Assembly (NCBI GenBank): GCA_019637155.1
Contig: JAHBWE010000007.1
Span: 1-64,000 of the forward strand
Length of the DNA stretch: 64,000 nucleotides
DNA from: Labilithrix sp.
GTDB lineage: Bacteria; Myxococcota_A; Polyangia; Polyangiales; Polyangiaceae
Direction: 5' to 3'
Part shown: positions 30,033 to 39,066 of the stretch, piece after piece
Layout of the letters: every line of letters begins with the position of its first letter
Position numbering within the stretch: position 1 is the stretch's first letter
Notes under the pieces: generated by a model
Databases searched by the model: none
What the model saw: the letters and a program-made list of their open reading frames with translations, nothing else
What the model was told of the DNA's origin: nothing
Translations under genes and position numbers: made by a program

Positions 30033-31709
30033 ATGTCCGAACCGACGAAGCCGGAAGGCTCCTCCGCCGAGGAGTCCCTCGTCGCGGCCCGCCGCGCGAA
30101 GGCGCAGAAGCTCAAGGACCGCAAGGAGAACCCCTTCGCCAACGACGTCGTCCCGCGAAGGGGCGGCGTCACGATCGACGTCGGCGCGCTCCGCGACAAG
30201 GCCGCCGCCGCGCGCGGCGCCGACGGCAAGTACACGGAGGAGGGCGTGAAGTCCGCGACCGCGGGCGCCGTCTTCCACGTCCGCGGCCGCATCATCGCCT
30301 TTCGCTCGACCGGCGGCCTCTCGTTCCTCCGCCTCCGCGACCGCACCGGCGAGATCCAGCTCCTCGTGAGCGAGGCCGCACTTGGTGCAGAATACACGCG
30401 CCTCGAAGAGATGGACCTCGGCGACATCGTCGAGTCCGAGGGCACGCTCACCGCGAGCAAGCGCGGCGAGCTCTCGATCGAGCCGCTCCGCGTCCGCATC
30501 CTCACGAAGGCGCTGCGGCCGCCGCCCGAGAAGTGGCACGGCCTCCAGGACGTCGAGACGCGCTACCGCCAGCGCTACGTCGACCTCGTCGCCAACCCGC
30601 ACGTCGCCGACGTGTTCAAGGCGCGGAGCCACATCGTGCGCGCCACGCGGAAGGTCTTCGACGAGATGGGGTTCCTCGAGGTCGAGACGCCGACCCTGCA
30701 CACCATCATCGGCGGCGCCGTCGCGCGGCCGTTCCACACGCACCACAACGCGCTCGACATGAACCTGTTCATGCGGATCGCGCCGGAGCTGTACTTGAAG
30801 CGCCTCCTCGTCGGCGGGCTCGAGCGCGTCTACGAGATCGGGCGCTGCTACCGCAACGAGGGCATCTCCACTCGGCACAACCCCGAGTTCACGATGCTCG
30901 AGTACTACTGGGCCTACGCGACCTACGACACGCTGATGGACTTCACCGAGACGATGCTCCGCGCGATCGACGCCGAGCTCGCGAAGGCGATGCCGGAGGC
31001 GCAGCCGAAGTGGAAGGCGGAGCGGCCGTTCACGTTCGACGAGCCGTTCGCGCGCGTCCCGATGAACGTCGCCGTCGCGAACGCGGCGAAGGCGACCGGC
31101 ATCGCGGCGTGGGCGGACAAGGACGGCGGCGCCCTCGTGAAGGCGCTCGTGGAGCTCGGCGACTTCGGCGGCTCGATGAAGGAGTGGTCGAAGTCCTCGC
31201 CCCGCGCGAAGGCGATCGACTGGGGGAACCTCCGCAAGGGCTGGATGAAGTGCGAGAACGACGGCGAGCGCCTCTTCGCGCTCTACGAGTACCTCTCCGA
31301 GCCGTTCCTGACCGAGGACTACAAAGCGGAGGACGGCAAGCGCTCGCGCCCCGTCTTCGTCATCGACTACCCCTTCGAGACGTCTCCGCTCGCGCGCAGG
31401 AATGACGCGAGCCCGCATCTGGTTGACCGATTCGAGCTGTTCGTACATGGCCGCGAGCTGTGCAACGCCTTCAGCGAGCTGAACGATCCCGACGATCAGG
31501 CCGAGCGCTTCCGCGAGCAGGTGCGGAAGAAGGCGGCCGGAGCGGAAGAGACGATGGACTACGACGAGGACTACATCCGCGCGCTCGAGCAAGGCATGCC
31601 GCCCGCGGCCGGCTTCGGGATGGGCATCGACCGCCTCGTCATGATGCTGACGAACGCGCCGTCGATCCGCGACGTCATCCTCTTCCCGCTCCTGCGGAAG
31701 GAAGACTGA
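30033..31709 (+). CDS. lysS: Lysine--tRNA ligase, class II
   Basis: This cytoplasmic enzyme charges tRNA-Lys. At 558 residues it is some 50 longer than E. coli LysS; the extra length is a charged N-terminal stretch. An OB-fold anticodon domain (about 75-180, FHVRGRI and LSFLRLRDRTGEIQLLV) is followed by the catalytic core with motif 1 near RYRQRYVDL, motif 2 EIGRCYRNEGISTRHNPEFT and motif 3 GFGMGIDRLVMMLT. The ATG begins MSEPTKPEG. The permease gene follows 4 bp later, so lysS and the permease are probably co-transcribed. Confidence 0.97.
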   Translation: MSEPTKPEGSSAEESLVAARRAKAQKLKDRKENPFANDVVPRRGGVTIDVGALRDKAAAARGADGKYTEEGVKSATAGAVFHVRGRIIAFRSTGGLSFLRLRDRTGEIQLLVSEAALGAEYTRLEEMDLGDIVESEGTLTASKRGELSIEPLRVRILTKALRPPPEKWHGLQDVETRYRQRYVDLVANPHVADVFKARSHIVRATRKVFDEMGFLEVETPTLHTIIGGAVARPFHTHHNALDMNLFMRIAPELYLKRLLVGGLERVYEIGRCYRNEGISTRHNPEFTMLEYYWAYATYDTLMDFTETMLRAIDAELAKAMPEAQPKWKAERPFTFDEPFARVPMNVAVANAAKATGIAAWADKDGGALVKALVELGDFGGSMKEWSKSSPRAKAIDWGNLRKGWMKCENDGERLFALYEYLSEPFLTEDYKAEDGKRSRPVFVIDYPFETSPLARRNDASPHLVDRFELFVHGRELCNAFSELNDPDDQAERFREQVRKKAAGAEETMDYDEDYIRALEQGMPPAAGFGMGIDRLVMMLTNAPSIRDVILFPLLRKED

Positions 31710-31713
31710 CCCG

Positions 31714-34146
31714 ATGGCCGACAAGCGCTGGGCGACCGAGGACATCGATCAGCCGTGGAGCATCGGCGAGGCGATCGGCGTGTCGATGCGCGCGATCCGC
31801 GGACACCTCGTGTCGCTCGTCGTCCCGCTCTTCGTCCTCCAGCTCGTCGGCTACACGCTGATCGCGGCCCCCACCGTCGTCGCAGGCTTCGTCTTCGGGT
31901 TCGAGCGGCTCGAGAAGCTCACCCGGCCCGCGCCGGCGCTCCGCACCTTCGGCGATCCGCTCGTCGCGCCGATCCCGCCGTGGGTGCCGATCGCGATCGG
32001 CGTCGGCACCTTCGTCCTCGCGTTCTTCGTCCTCGCCTTCCAGAGCGCGCTCCTCGCCGAGTCGTCGCTCGCGGCGGTGCGCGACGACGAGCCGCGACCC
32101 GGCGCGACGGGGCGCGCGTTCCGGCGCTGGCCGGCGATGATCGGCTGGTTCTCCTTCCACGTCCTCTTCGTGCTCGTCCCTTTCGGCACGATCGAAGGCA
32201 CGCCGTGGCTCGTGCGGATCTGGCGCGACACCTCCGACCCCACCCCGTGGTGGCTCCACCTCGCCGCGATCCTCCTCTGCGCCGGGCTGAACCTCGTCTA
32301 CACGCTCGGCTTCGGGTGGACGCCGTACTTCCTCGCCGACGACGACACGAGCCTCGTCGCCGCGATGCGGAAGAGCTGGCGCGCGTCGAAGCCGTACACC
32401 GGCACGATCTGGCTCTACAACGTCGCGCTCGCGCCGATCGCGCTCCTCACCCTCCTCCCGATCGTCGGGCTCTTCGCCTACGCGTTCATCTGGAGCGGCC
32501 ACGCCTACGGCTACGCGCGCGCGACGGGGCGCAACGATCTCCCCTGGTACACGCCGGAGTTCGCGAGCACGTCGATCCGCTCCTTCCTCCGCATCCTCCT
32601 CGCGTCGCTCGGGCTCGTCGCCGGCATCCTCGTCTTCTGGGTGAAGGCGCTGCCGAACATGCGCGGCACCGCGTTCTCGATCCAGGACACCGCGATCCGC
32701 GCCGCCGCGATCGTCTCCTCCGTCGCCGTCATCGTCGTCGTCCTCGCGCTGCTCCTGCCGTACATGCTCGACCGCCTCGAGGGCCGGCGCTTCACGTCGT
32801 TCGTCGCGGCGCGCCACGTGCGCTCGCAGAAGAGCGGGTTCCTCACCGTCATCAGCGTGCTCTCGATCTGCGGCGTCGCGCTGTCGTCGTGCGCGCTCTC
32901 CTCCGTCGTCAGCGTCATGGGCGGCTTCAGCCAGGACCTGAAGCGCAAGATCCTCGGCAACAACGCGCACATCGTGATCGACACGACCGCCGCGACGCCG
33001 TGGGAGGACTACGAGGGCATCCTCGCCGCGGTGCGCAAGGTGCCGGGGGTCGTCGGCGTGACGCCGGTCGTCCACGGCGAGGTGATGTGCTCGTCGGCGT
33101 CGAACCTCGCCGGCGTCGTCGTGACCGGCATCGACACGAGCAGCATCAACGACGTCATCGACCTGAAGCACAACATCGAGGTCGGCAAGCTCGATTACCT
33201 CGAGCACCCCGACAAGCTCGTTCGCCTCCCACCGAACGAGGTCATCGGCATCGGCCCCGGCGGCGAGCAGTACTACAAAGGCTCCGAGCTCCCCGCCATC
33301 GCGGACGACATCGATCCCGACGTCCGCGCCGTCCTCGTGAACACGAAGCCGGAGCGCCCCGGCATCATCCTCGGGCGCGAGCTCGCGAAGACGCTGCACG
33401 TCTACGTCGGCGACGAGATCACGCTCGTCTCGCCGCTCGGCGACCTCGGCCCGATGGGCGTCATGCCGCGCACGCGGCGCTTCCGCGTCGCGGCGGTGTT
33501 CTACAGTGGGATGTACGAGTACGACGCGATGAGCGTCTACACGCTGAAGAAGGACGCGCAGGAGTACTTCGCGACCGGCGACAAGATCAGCGCGATCGAC
33601 GTGAAGGTCGAGGACGCGGAGAACGCCGACCTCGTGCGGCCCGCCGTCGTCACGGCGGTGAACCGGCCCGAGCTCCGCATCCGCGACTGGCGCGAGATCA
33701 ACAAGAACCTCTTCAGCGCGCTGAAGCTCGAGCGGTTCGCGACCTTCATCATCCTGTCGATCGCGATCATGGTCGCGAGCTTCTGCATCGTCTGCACGCT
33801 CCTCCTCATGGTGACGGAGAAGGGAAAGGAGATCGCCATCCTCAAGGCGATCGGGGCGAGCGACGGCGCCATCCTCCGCACCTTCATGATCGAGGGCATG
33901 ATCATCGGCGGCATCGGCACCGTCTTCGGCGTCGCGACGGGCCTCGCCACCTGCACCGGCCTGAAGTGGTTCGGCCTCCGGCTCGATCCCGACGTCTATT
34001 ACATCGACCGATTGCCGATCAGCGTAAACGGCTGGGACTTTCTCACCGTCGCCGGCGCCGCGCTCACGATCTGCACGCTCTCGACCGTCTATCCCGCTTA
34101 CGCGGCGTCGCGCCTCCGCCCGGTCGACGGCCTCCGCTACGAGTGA
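31714..34146 (+). CDS. LolC/E-type ABC permease with extra N-terminal membrane domain
   Basis: An 810-residue inner membrane protein. Residues about 370-810 are a standard LolC/LolE permease: a first membrane helix ([20 protein letters not shown]), a MacB-like periplasmic domain, and three C-terminal helices with [21 protein letters not shown], the coupling region facing the ATPase. LolCDE extracts lipoproteins from the inner membrane. Residues 1-365 are an unrelated block of about seven hydrophobic segments that resembles DUF4013-like membrane domains. No ATPase gene is adjacent; a lolD lies about 10.7 kb away. Only one permease is visible, so it may act as a homodimer. Confidence 0.9.
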   Translation: MADKRWATEDIDQPWSIGEAIGVSMRAIRGHLVSLVVPLFVLQLVGYTLIAAPTVVAGFVFGFERLEKLTRPAPALRTFGDPLVAPIPPWVPIAIGVGTFVLAFFVLAFQSALLAESSLAAVRDDEPRPGATGRAFRRWPAMIGWFSFHVLFVLVPFGTIEGTPWLVRIWRDTSDPTPWWLHLAAILLCAGLNLVYTLGFGWTPYFLADDDTSLVAAMRKSWRASKPYTGTIWLYNVALAPIALLTLLPIVGLFAYAFIWSGHAYGYARATGRNDLPWYTPEFASTSIRSFLRILLASLGLVAGILVFWVKALPNMRGTAFSIQDTAIRAAAIVSSVAVIVVVLALLLPYMLDRLEGRRFTSFVAARHVRSQKSGFLTVISVLSICGVALSSCALSSVVSVMGGFSQDLKRKILGNNAHIVIDTTAATPWEDYEGILAAVRKVPGVVGVTPVVHGEVMCSSASNLAGVVVTGIDTSSINDVIDLKHNIEVGKLDYLEHPDKLVRLPPNEVIGIGPGGEQYYKGSELPAIADDIDPDVRAVLVNTKPERPGIILGRELAKTLHVYVGDEITLVSPLGDLGPMGVMPRTRRFRVAAVFYSGMYEYDAMSVYTLKKDAQEYFATGDKISAIDVKVEDAENADLVRPAVVTAVNRPELRIRDWREINKNLFSALKLERFATFIILSIAIMVASFCIVCTLLLMVTEKGKEIAILKAIGASDGAILRTFMIEGMIIGGIGTVFGVATGLATCTGLKWFGLRLDPDVYYIDRLPISVNGWDFLTVAGAALTICTLSTVYPAYAASRLRPVDGLRYE

Positions 34147-34152
34147 GCCGCG

Positions 34153-34866
34153 ATGGCGTCGGTCCGGGTCGATCCCGACAAGGTCTTCGAGTTCAAGGAC
34201 GAGCGGAGCTTCGACCGCTGGCTCGGCAAGCACTGGAACAAGGAGACGGAGGTCTGGATCAAGATCCACAAGGTCCGCTCGGGCCTCGCCTCGATCACGC
34301 CGGCGGAGGCCGTCGACGTGGTGCTCTGCTGGGGCTGGATCGACGCCATCCGGAAGGGCCTCGACGACAAGAGCTTCCTCCAGCGCTACACGCCGCGCGG
34401 CAAGAAGAGCGTGTGGAGCCAGATCAACGTCGCCAACGTCGAGCGCCTGACGAAGGCCGGACGGATGAAGCCTCCGGGCCTCGCCGCCGTGGCCGCCGCG
34501 AAGGAGGACGGCCGCTGGGCCAAGGCCTACCGCGTCAGCAAGACGAAGGCGCCCGACGATCTGCTCGCGGCGATCTACGCCGAGCCGAAGGCCGTCGCGA
34601 CGTACGAAGCGCTCTCCGCCCAGAACCGCTTCGCGCTGACCTTCCGCACCCTCAGCATGAAGACCGCCGCGGGCCGCGCGAAGAAGATCGCGGCTTTCGT
34701 CGAGATGCTGAAGACGGGCAAGACGATCCATCCCAACGCCAAGCCCAAGCACGTCACCAGTTCACGGGGCACCTCGCGCTGGTCGAAGAGGCGCTCCGCG
34801 CGCGGGGGACTTCCTACCTCTACCTCGACGGCAAGACGCCCGTGTCCGAGCGCACTCGACGCGTGA
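34153..34866 (+). CDS. YdeI/OmdA-family protein with foreign C-terminus
   Basis: Residues 1 to about 200 form a YdeI/OmpD-associated family protein ([56 protein letters not shown]), a group linked to resistance against bacteriocin-like peptides in enterobacteria. The family normally stops soon after a KTIHP-like motif, which is present here. Instead the frame continues 35 residues out of register through a SNF2 helicase fragment before stopping. So the native 3' end has been lost and replaced. Spacing of 6 bp from the permease suggests co-transcription. Confidence 0.75.
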   Translation: MASVRVDPDKVFEFKDERSFDRWLGKHWNKETEVWIKIHKVRSGLASITPAEAVDVVLCWGWIDAIRKGLDDKSFLQRYTPRGKKSVWSQINVANVERLTKAGRMKPPGLAAVAAAKEDGRWAKAYRVSKTKAPDDLLAAIYAEPKAVATYEALSAQNRFALTFRTLSMKTAAGRAKKIAAFVEMLKTGKTIHPNAKPKHVTSSRGTSRWSKRRSARGGLPTSTSTARRPCPSALDA

Positions 34867-35207
34867 AGGCATTTCAGGACGGAGACGGAGACCTATTCCT
34901 CATTTCTCTCAAGGCCGGAGGCACCGGTCTCAACCTCACCGCGGCGGACACGGTCATTCACCTCGACCCGTGGTGGAACCCGGCGGTGGAGGATCAGGCC
35001 AGCGACCGCGCGCACCGCATCGGTCAGCGGCGCCCCGTCACGGTGATCCGTCTCATCGCGCGGGGGACGATCGAGGAGGCCGTCGTCGCGCTCCACGCCG
35101 ACAAACGCAAGCTCGCCGAGTCGATCCTCGAGGGCTCCGCCGCGAGCGGGAAGCTCTCCATCGCCGAGCTCGGCGCGCTGATCCGGGAGGGGTCCGCGCA
35201 GTCGTGA
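34755..35207 (+). pseudogene. SNF2-family helicase, C-terminal remnant
   Basis: About 150 codons in a different frame from the YdeI gene encode the last part of a SNF2/RapA-type helicase: [48 protein letters not shown] (motif VI) and the terminal [14 protein letters not shown]. The first helicase lobe and most of the second are absent. There is no start codon or ribosome site at the break, so the remnant is not expected to be translated alone. The break falls at about 34755, where the YdeI homology ends, which indicates a deletion or a wrong join. Confidence 0.88.
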
Positions 35208-35216
35208 ATCGAGAGG

Positions 35217-35609
35217 TCAGCCGCCGAGGTGGAGCACGCCGGTCACGGTGGCGAGGAGCTGCTCGTCTTCGAACGGCTTGACGAGGTAGCGATGGGCGCC
35301 GACGTCGAAGCTGCGCTCGTAGGATTCCTCGGCGCTCTCGGCGGTCACGAACACGATCGGGATCCCGCGATTGGCCTCGCCCGCTGCGCCTTCGCGGATC
35401 TTCTGCGCGACGTCGAAGCCGTTCTCGTTCGGCATCGATACGTCGAGCAGGACGAGGCCGGCGTCGACGGACTTGAGCTTCTCGATCCCCGCCGCTCCCG
35501 ACGGACAGGAATGAACCTCGTAGCCCGCCTCGCTCAAGGCGCGGGCGATCGTGCGGCGAATCGCGGCGTCATCATCGATCGAGACGATCGGCTTCGGCTC
35601 TCCGGGCAT
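35217..35609 (-). CDS. Single-domain response regulator
   Basis: A 130-residue receiver domain with nothing attached: acidic pair D12/D13 (IDDDA), phosphoacceptor D56 (VLLDVSMPNENG), Thr in VTAE and Lys in LVKPFED. It can relay phosphate but has no output domain. It is divergent from a GAF-histidine kinase gene 88 bp away, which is its probable partner. Confidence 0.93.
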   Translation of the reverse strand: MPGEPKPIVSIDDDAAIRRTIARALSEAGYEVHSCPSGAAGIEKLKSVDAGLVLLDVSMPNENGFDVAQKIREGAAGEANRGIPIVFVTAESAEESYERSFDVGAHRYLVKPFEDEQLLATVTGVLHLGG

Positions 35610-35696
35610 GCCGAGAGCCTATCGGCGAGCGGCGGTGACGGTCCAGGCGTATGCAGCATCCACTTCTCCGGCGCCTCCACGTAGACTTGTAGGTCC

Positions 35697-36890
35697 ATGA
35701 GCGGCGACGACGAAACCGCGCGGGTCGCGGCGCTCCACCGCCTGGCGATCCTCGACACCGAGCCCGAGCGCGCCTACGACGACGCCGTCGAGCTGGCGGC
35801 TTCGATCTGCGGGACGCCCATCGCGATGATGACGCTGCTCGACGGCCAGCGGCAGTGGTTCAAGGCGAAGGTCGGTGTCCCCTTCGACGAAACGCCACGC
35901 GAGCAGTCGTTCTGCACCCACGCCATCCTCTCCGACGACACGCTCGTCGTCCCGGACGCCCGCGCCGACGAGCGCTTCAAGGATCTCTTCGTCGTGCAGT
36001 ATCCGCCGTCGCTTCGCTTCTACGCGGGCGCTCCCATCAAGTCGCCCGACGGGTTCAAGCTCGGGACGCTCTGCGTGCTCGACCTCGAGTCGCGCGAGCT
36101 GTCGAAGACGCAACAGGACGCGCTCGAGGCGCTCCGTCGCATGATCGAGCGCCAGCTCGAGCTGCGTCGCGTCAACATGGAGCTCGTGCGCCTCGAGCGG
36201 CAGAAGCGGGAGCTCACCGAGCTCGTCGTCCATGACCTGAAGAACCCCATCGCGAGCATTCTTCCGAACGCGCGTTATCTGGCCCGCACGACCGGCCTCT
36301 CCGAGAACGCGAAGACGGCGGCGCAGGACATCACCTCGTCGACGGAGGCGATGTTGCGCCTCGTGATGAACCTGCTCGACATCAGTCGCGCCGAAGACGC
36401 CGCGCTCGTGCCCAGGTGCGAGCCGGTCGTCCTCGCCGATCTGCTCGACTCGGTGCGCGCCGGCGCGGCCGCCCGCGCGACGGAGCAAGGAGGAACCCTC
36501 GCGCTCGACGTCGCGGACGACGCCGGCACCGCATCGCTCGACGCCGATCTCGTGCGCCGCGTCCTCGATAACCTCGCCGACAACGCGCTGAAGTACGCGC
36601 CGGGCGGGACGGTGACGCTCGGCGCGCGCGCCGACGCCGCCGGCGTGCGCGTCACGGTCGCGGACGACGGACCGGGGATCCCCGCGGCCGCGCGCGCGGC
36701 GATCTTCGAGAAGTACGCGCGCGTCGACGGCTCACCCCACGCCGAGCGAAGCCGCGGCCTCGGGCTCACGTTCTGCCGCCTCGCCGTCGAGGCCCACGGC
36801 GGGCGCATCTGGGTCGAGGAGAGGACGCCTCGCGGAGCGGTGTTCTGCATGACCCTCCCGCGAGCCCGTGGCGCTGTACAAGAGGGGTAA
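35697..36890 (+). CDS. GAF-domain histidine kinase
   Basis: A 397-residue soluble sensor kinase with no membrane helix. The GAF domain spans about 12-150 (MMTLLDGQRQWFKAKVG and YAGAPIKSPDGFKLGTLCVLD, a pattern shared with many bacterial GAF sensors). The HisKA dimerisation helix follows with H179 in VVHDLKNPI, then HATPase with N-box DNALKYAP, G1 DDGPGIP and G2 RGLGLTFCR. It senses a cytoplasmic signal and likely phosphorylates the divergent single-domain receiver. It ends 5 bp from the radical SAM stop. Confidence 0.94.
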   Translation: MSGDDETARVAALHRLAILDTEPERAYDDAVELAASICGTPIAMMTLLDGQRQWFKAKVGVPFDETPREQSFCTHAILSDDTLVVPDARADERFKDLFVVQYPPSLRFYAGAPIKSPDGFKLGTLCVLDLESRELSKTQQDALEALRRMIERQLELRRVNMELVRLERQKRELTELVVHDLKNPIASILPNARYLARTTGLSENAKTAAQDITSSTEAMLRLVMNLLDISRAEDAALVPRCEPVVLADLLDSVRAGAAARATEQGGTLALDVADDAGTASLDADLVRRVLDNLADNALKYAPGGTVTLGARADAAGVRVTVADDGPGIPAAARAAIFEKYARVDGSPHAERSRGLGLTFCRLAVEAHGGRIWVEERTPRGAVFCMTLPRARGAVQEG

Positions 36891-36895
36891 GAGCG

Positions 36896-38308
36896 TCAGC
36901 CCATGTGGTGGCGCGTCGACTGGTTCTCGTCGCCGGCGCGGCGGATCTCGGCGACGCGGTGGTGCGCCAGGAGCCCCGCCGCCGCGTCGGCGTAGAACAT
37001 CCCGAGCGGCGTGAGCTCGATCGTCCGGCTGTCGCGCCGCACGAGGCCCGCTTCTTCGAGCGCCTCGAAGGGCACGGCGAAACCGGCGAGAGGGGTCTCC
37101 CCGAAGAAGGCCTCGTACTCGGCGTTGTCGATCGCGAGTCGCGCGAGGTTGCGCGTCAGGTGGAGCAGCCGGAGGTCGAGCGCCGAATAGTCGAAGGTGC
37201 CGGCTACCGCGGTCCCGAGCTCGACCATTCGTTCGACGAACACCTCGCTCGTCCCCGCGTTCATCCACTTCGTCGCGCGCTGTCGATCGCGGCTCGTGAA
37301 CGTGGAGATCGCTCCGGGCCCGAATCCGATCGCGTCGCGCCGCGCGGGGCTGAAGCTCGCTCGCTCGTAGACGAAACGCCGCGAGGTCTCGGCGACGTCG
37401 GCGCGCTCGAAGTTGGTGAGCGTCGTCTGCACGTAGCCGCCCGCGAGGAGGAACTCGCGCACCGCGAGCCAGGTCGCGGCGGCGGTCGTCGTGCTCGGCA
37501 TCGCGCGCACGAGCGCCTGATCGCGCGCCCACACCGTGTCGAGCTCCGGTCGCAGGACGAGGTTGTAGGTGCAGATCTGGTCGAACCCGAGCTCCATCGC
37601 CGTGCGCACGTCGGCGAGGGCGTGCGCGCGAGGTGCACCCGGCAGGTTGAAGAGCAGATCGGCGGACGCCGTCATCCCGCGCCGATGCGCCGCGCGCACG
37701 ACGCTCTCGACTTCGGCGCGATCGCCGAACGCGTCGCGCCCCATCCGCCGAAGCCATTCGTGGTCGAACGTCTGGATGCCCATGCTGATGCGCCGATGCC
37801 GGACGCCGGTCCGTTCGAGCACGTCGAGCAACGCCTCCTCGCGCAGCAGGAAGTAGCTCGGCACGCCCTCGAGCGTCAGCTCGCTGTCCGCGAGGTCGAA
37901 CGTCGACGCGAGGACGCGACAGAGCCGCTCGAGCTCCGCCGGTGGTGTGAGGTTCGCGGTCCCGCCGCCGAAGTAGACAGCCTCGACGCGACGTCCGCGG
38001 AGCGACGGCGCGCGCGCCGCGATCGCTTCGATCTCTCGCGCGACCTCACGGACCGTCCGTCGCATCGGCTCGTGCCCGAACTTCTCGTGCGGGAACGTGC
38101 AAAATCCACAGCCGCGGACCTTCGGGTTGCAGAAGGTGTGCGGCAGGACCCCGACGATGAGCGGGCGCGCGGGATCGAGGTCGAGGGCGGCGAGCGGATC
38201 GGTCCCACGCGCCGCCGGCTGCATCAGCGGCGCCATCGGATAGCCCTGGAGCAAGCGATGGCGCTGCGGAAGCGCCATCCGACGACGGAGCTCGTCTCGG
38301 AGAGTCAT
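36896..38308 (-). CDS. Radical SAM enzyme, HemN/HemW-like, with unusual Cys spacing
   Basis: A 470-residue radical SAM protein of the coproporphyrinogen oxidase-like class. The cluster motif reads FCNPKVRGCGFC, i.e. C-x6-C-x2-C, three residues longer between the first two Cys than the usual C-x3-C-x2-C. Downstream are YFGGGTANL, MGIQTFD and LLFNLPGA, as in HemN/HemW. The C-terminus has an HemN_C-like helical region. I chose the ATG with a strong ribosome site (GAGGTGG, 4 nt upstream) over the ATG 45 bp further up, which lacks one. The divergent TetR gene and shared operator imply inducible expression. Substrate unknown. Confidence 0.88.
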   Translation of the reverse strand: MTLRDELRRRMALPQRHRLLQGYPMAPLMQPAARGTDPLAALDLDPARPLIVGVLPHTFCNPKVRGCGFCTFPHEKFGHEPMRRTVREVAREIEAIAARAPSLRGRRVEAVYFGGGTANLTPPAELERLCRVLASTFDLADSELTLEGVPSYFLLREEALLDVLERTGVRHRRISMGIQTFDHEWLRRMGRDAFGDRAEVESVVRAAHRRGMTASADLLFNLPGAPRAHALADVRTAMELGFDQICTYNLVLRPELDTVWARDQALVRAMPSTTTAAATWLAVREFLLAGGYVQTTLTNFERADVAETSRRFVYERASFSPARRDAIGFGPGAISTFTSRDRQRATKWMNAGTSEVFVERMVELGTAVAGTFDYSALDLRLLHLTRNLARLAIDNAEYEAFFGETPLAGFAVPFEALEEAGLVRRDSRTIELTPLGMFYADAAAGLLAHHRVAEIRRAGDENQSTRHHMG

Positions 38309-38354
38309 GGCACCACCTCGCGCGCGCTCCACCACCGGCTCGTCGATCTGCATG

Positions 38355-38369
38355 ACTTACGTCGTAAGT
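38355..38369. promoter_or_regulatory. TetR-type operator (15-bp palindrome)
   Basis: ACTTACG-T-CGTAAGT, seven-base perfect arms around one base. It sits between the divergent radical SAM and tetR genes, and size and symmetry fit a TetR-family operator. Binding would block the -10 of the radical SAM promoter and lie near the tetR promoter, giving repression of both. Confidence 0.7.
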
Positions 38370-38389
38370 TTATGCTGTAAGCCTGTCAA
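38361..38389 (-). promoter_or_regulatory. Candidate promoter of the radical SAM gene
   Basis: Reading leftward: -35 TTGACA (38389-38384, perfect), 17-bp spacer, -10 TACGAC (38366-38361, three of six). Transcription would begin near 38354, giving a leader of about 46 nt before the chosen ATG. The -10 lies inside the TetR operator. Confidence 0.5.
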
Positions 38390-38398
38390 GGGATCGAC

Positions 38399-39055
38399 AT
38401 GAGCCGGCCAATCCAGCGACAACCGCTCACACGGGAGCGCATCCTGCGCGCGGCCCTCCACGTCGTCGACCGGGATGGGCTCGACGCGCTCTCGATGCGG
38501 CGCGTCGGCGAAGAGCTCTCCGTCGAGGCGATGTCTCTCTACAACCACGTCGAGAACAAGCGCGCGATGCTCGACGGCGTCTTCGAAGCGGTCCTGTCGG
38601 AGCTGCCGCCCGCGAAGCGCCACCGGTCGTGGAGCGCGGCGCTGAGGGAGCGCGGACTGGCGCTCCGCGCCGTCCTCCGCGCGCATCCGAACGCCCTTCC
38701 CCTCTTCGCGACGCGGGCCGCCGTCACGCCCGCCGCGATCGCGGACCTCGAGGCCGTGCTCGCCCTCCTCCACGACGCCGGCTTCCGCCCCGAAGACGCG
38801 CTGAGGACACTCCAGGTACTCCTCGCGTTCGTCGTCGGTCACACGATCGCGACGCACGGGACGAGGAGACCGGACGAGGAGTCACGCCCCGACTACGAGC
38901 GATTCAGCGAAGAGACGTTCCCGCGCGTCCGTGAGATGGCGCGCGTCCTCGCCACGCGCGACCTCGAGAGGGAGTTCGAGTTCGGCCTCGACGCGATGCT
39001 CGCAGGGATCGCGGGGCGACGCGCGAGCGTTCCACGTGGCGCCGTGGTGAGGTAA
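38399..39055 (+). CDS. TetR-family transcriptional repressor
   Basis: A 218-residue regulator. The N-terminal helix-turn-helix reads LTRERILRAALHVVDRDGLDALSMRRVGEEL with SLYNHVENK as the recognition helix. The rest is an all-helical ligand domain of the TetR_C type (TetR/tetracycline group). It is divergent from the radical SAM gene across a palindrome it probably binds. Ribosome site AGGG lies 6 nt before the ATG. An M20 peptidase gene follows after 11 bp and may share its transcript. The ligand is unknown. Confidence 0.93.
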   Translation: MSRPIQRQPLTRERILRAALHVVDRDGLDALSMRRVGEELSVEAMSLYNHVENKRAMLDGVFEAVLSELPPAKRHRSWSAALRERGLALRAVLRAHPNALPLFATRAAVTPAAIADLEAVLALLHDAGFRPEDALRTLQVLLAFVVGHTIATHGTRRPDEESRPDYERFSEETFPRVREMARVLATRDLEREFEFGLDAMLAGIAGRRASVPRGAVVR

Positions 39056-39066
39056 AGACTCGCATC

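Noticed and set aside
38308-38353. Leaderless start of the radical SAM gene at the upstream ATG
   Set aside because: The downstream ATG has a strong ribosome site and the family begins there; the predicted transcription start would leave a normal leader.
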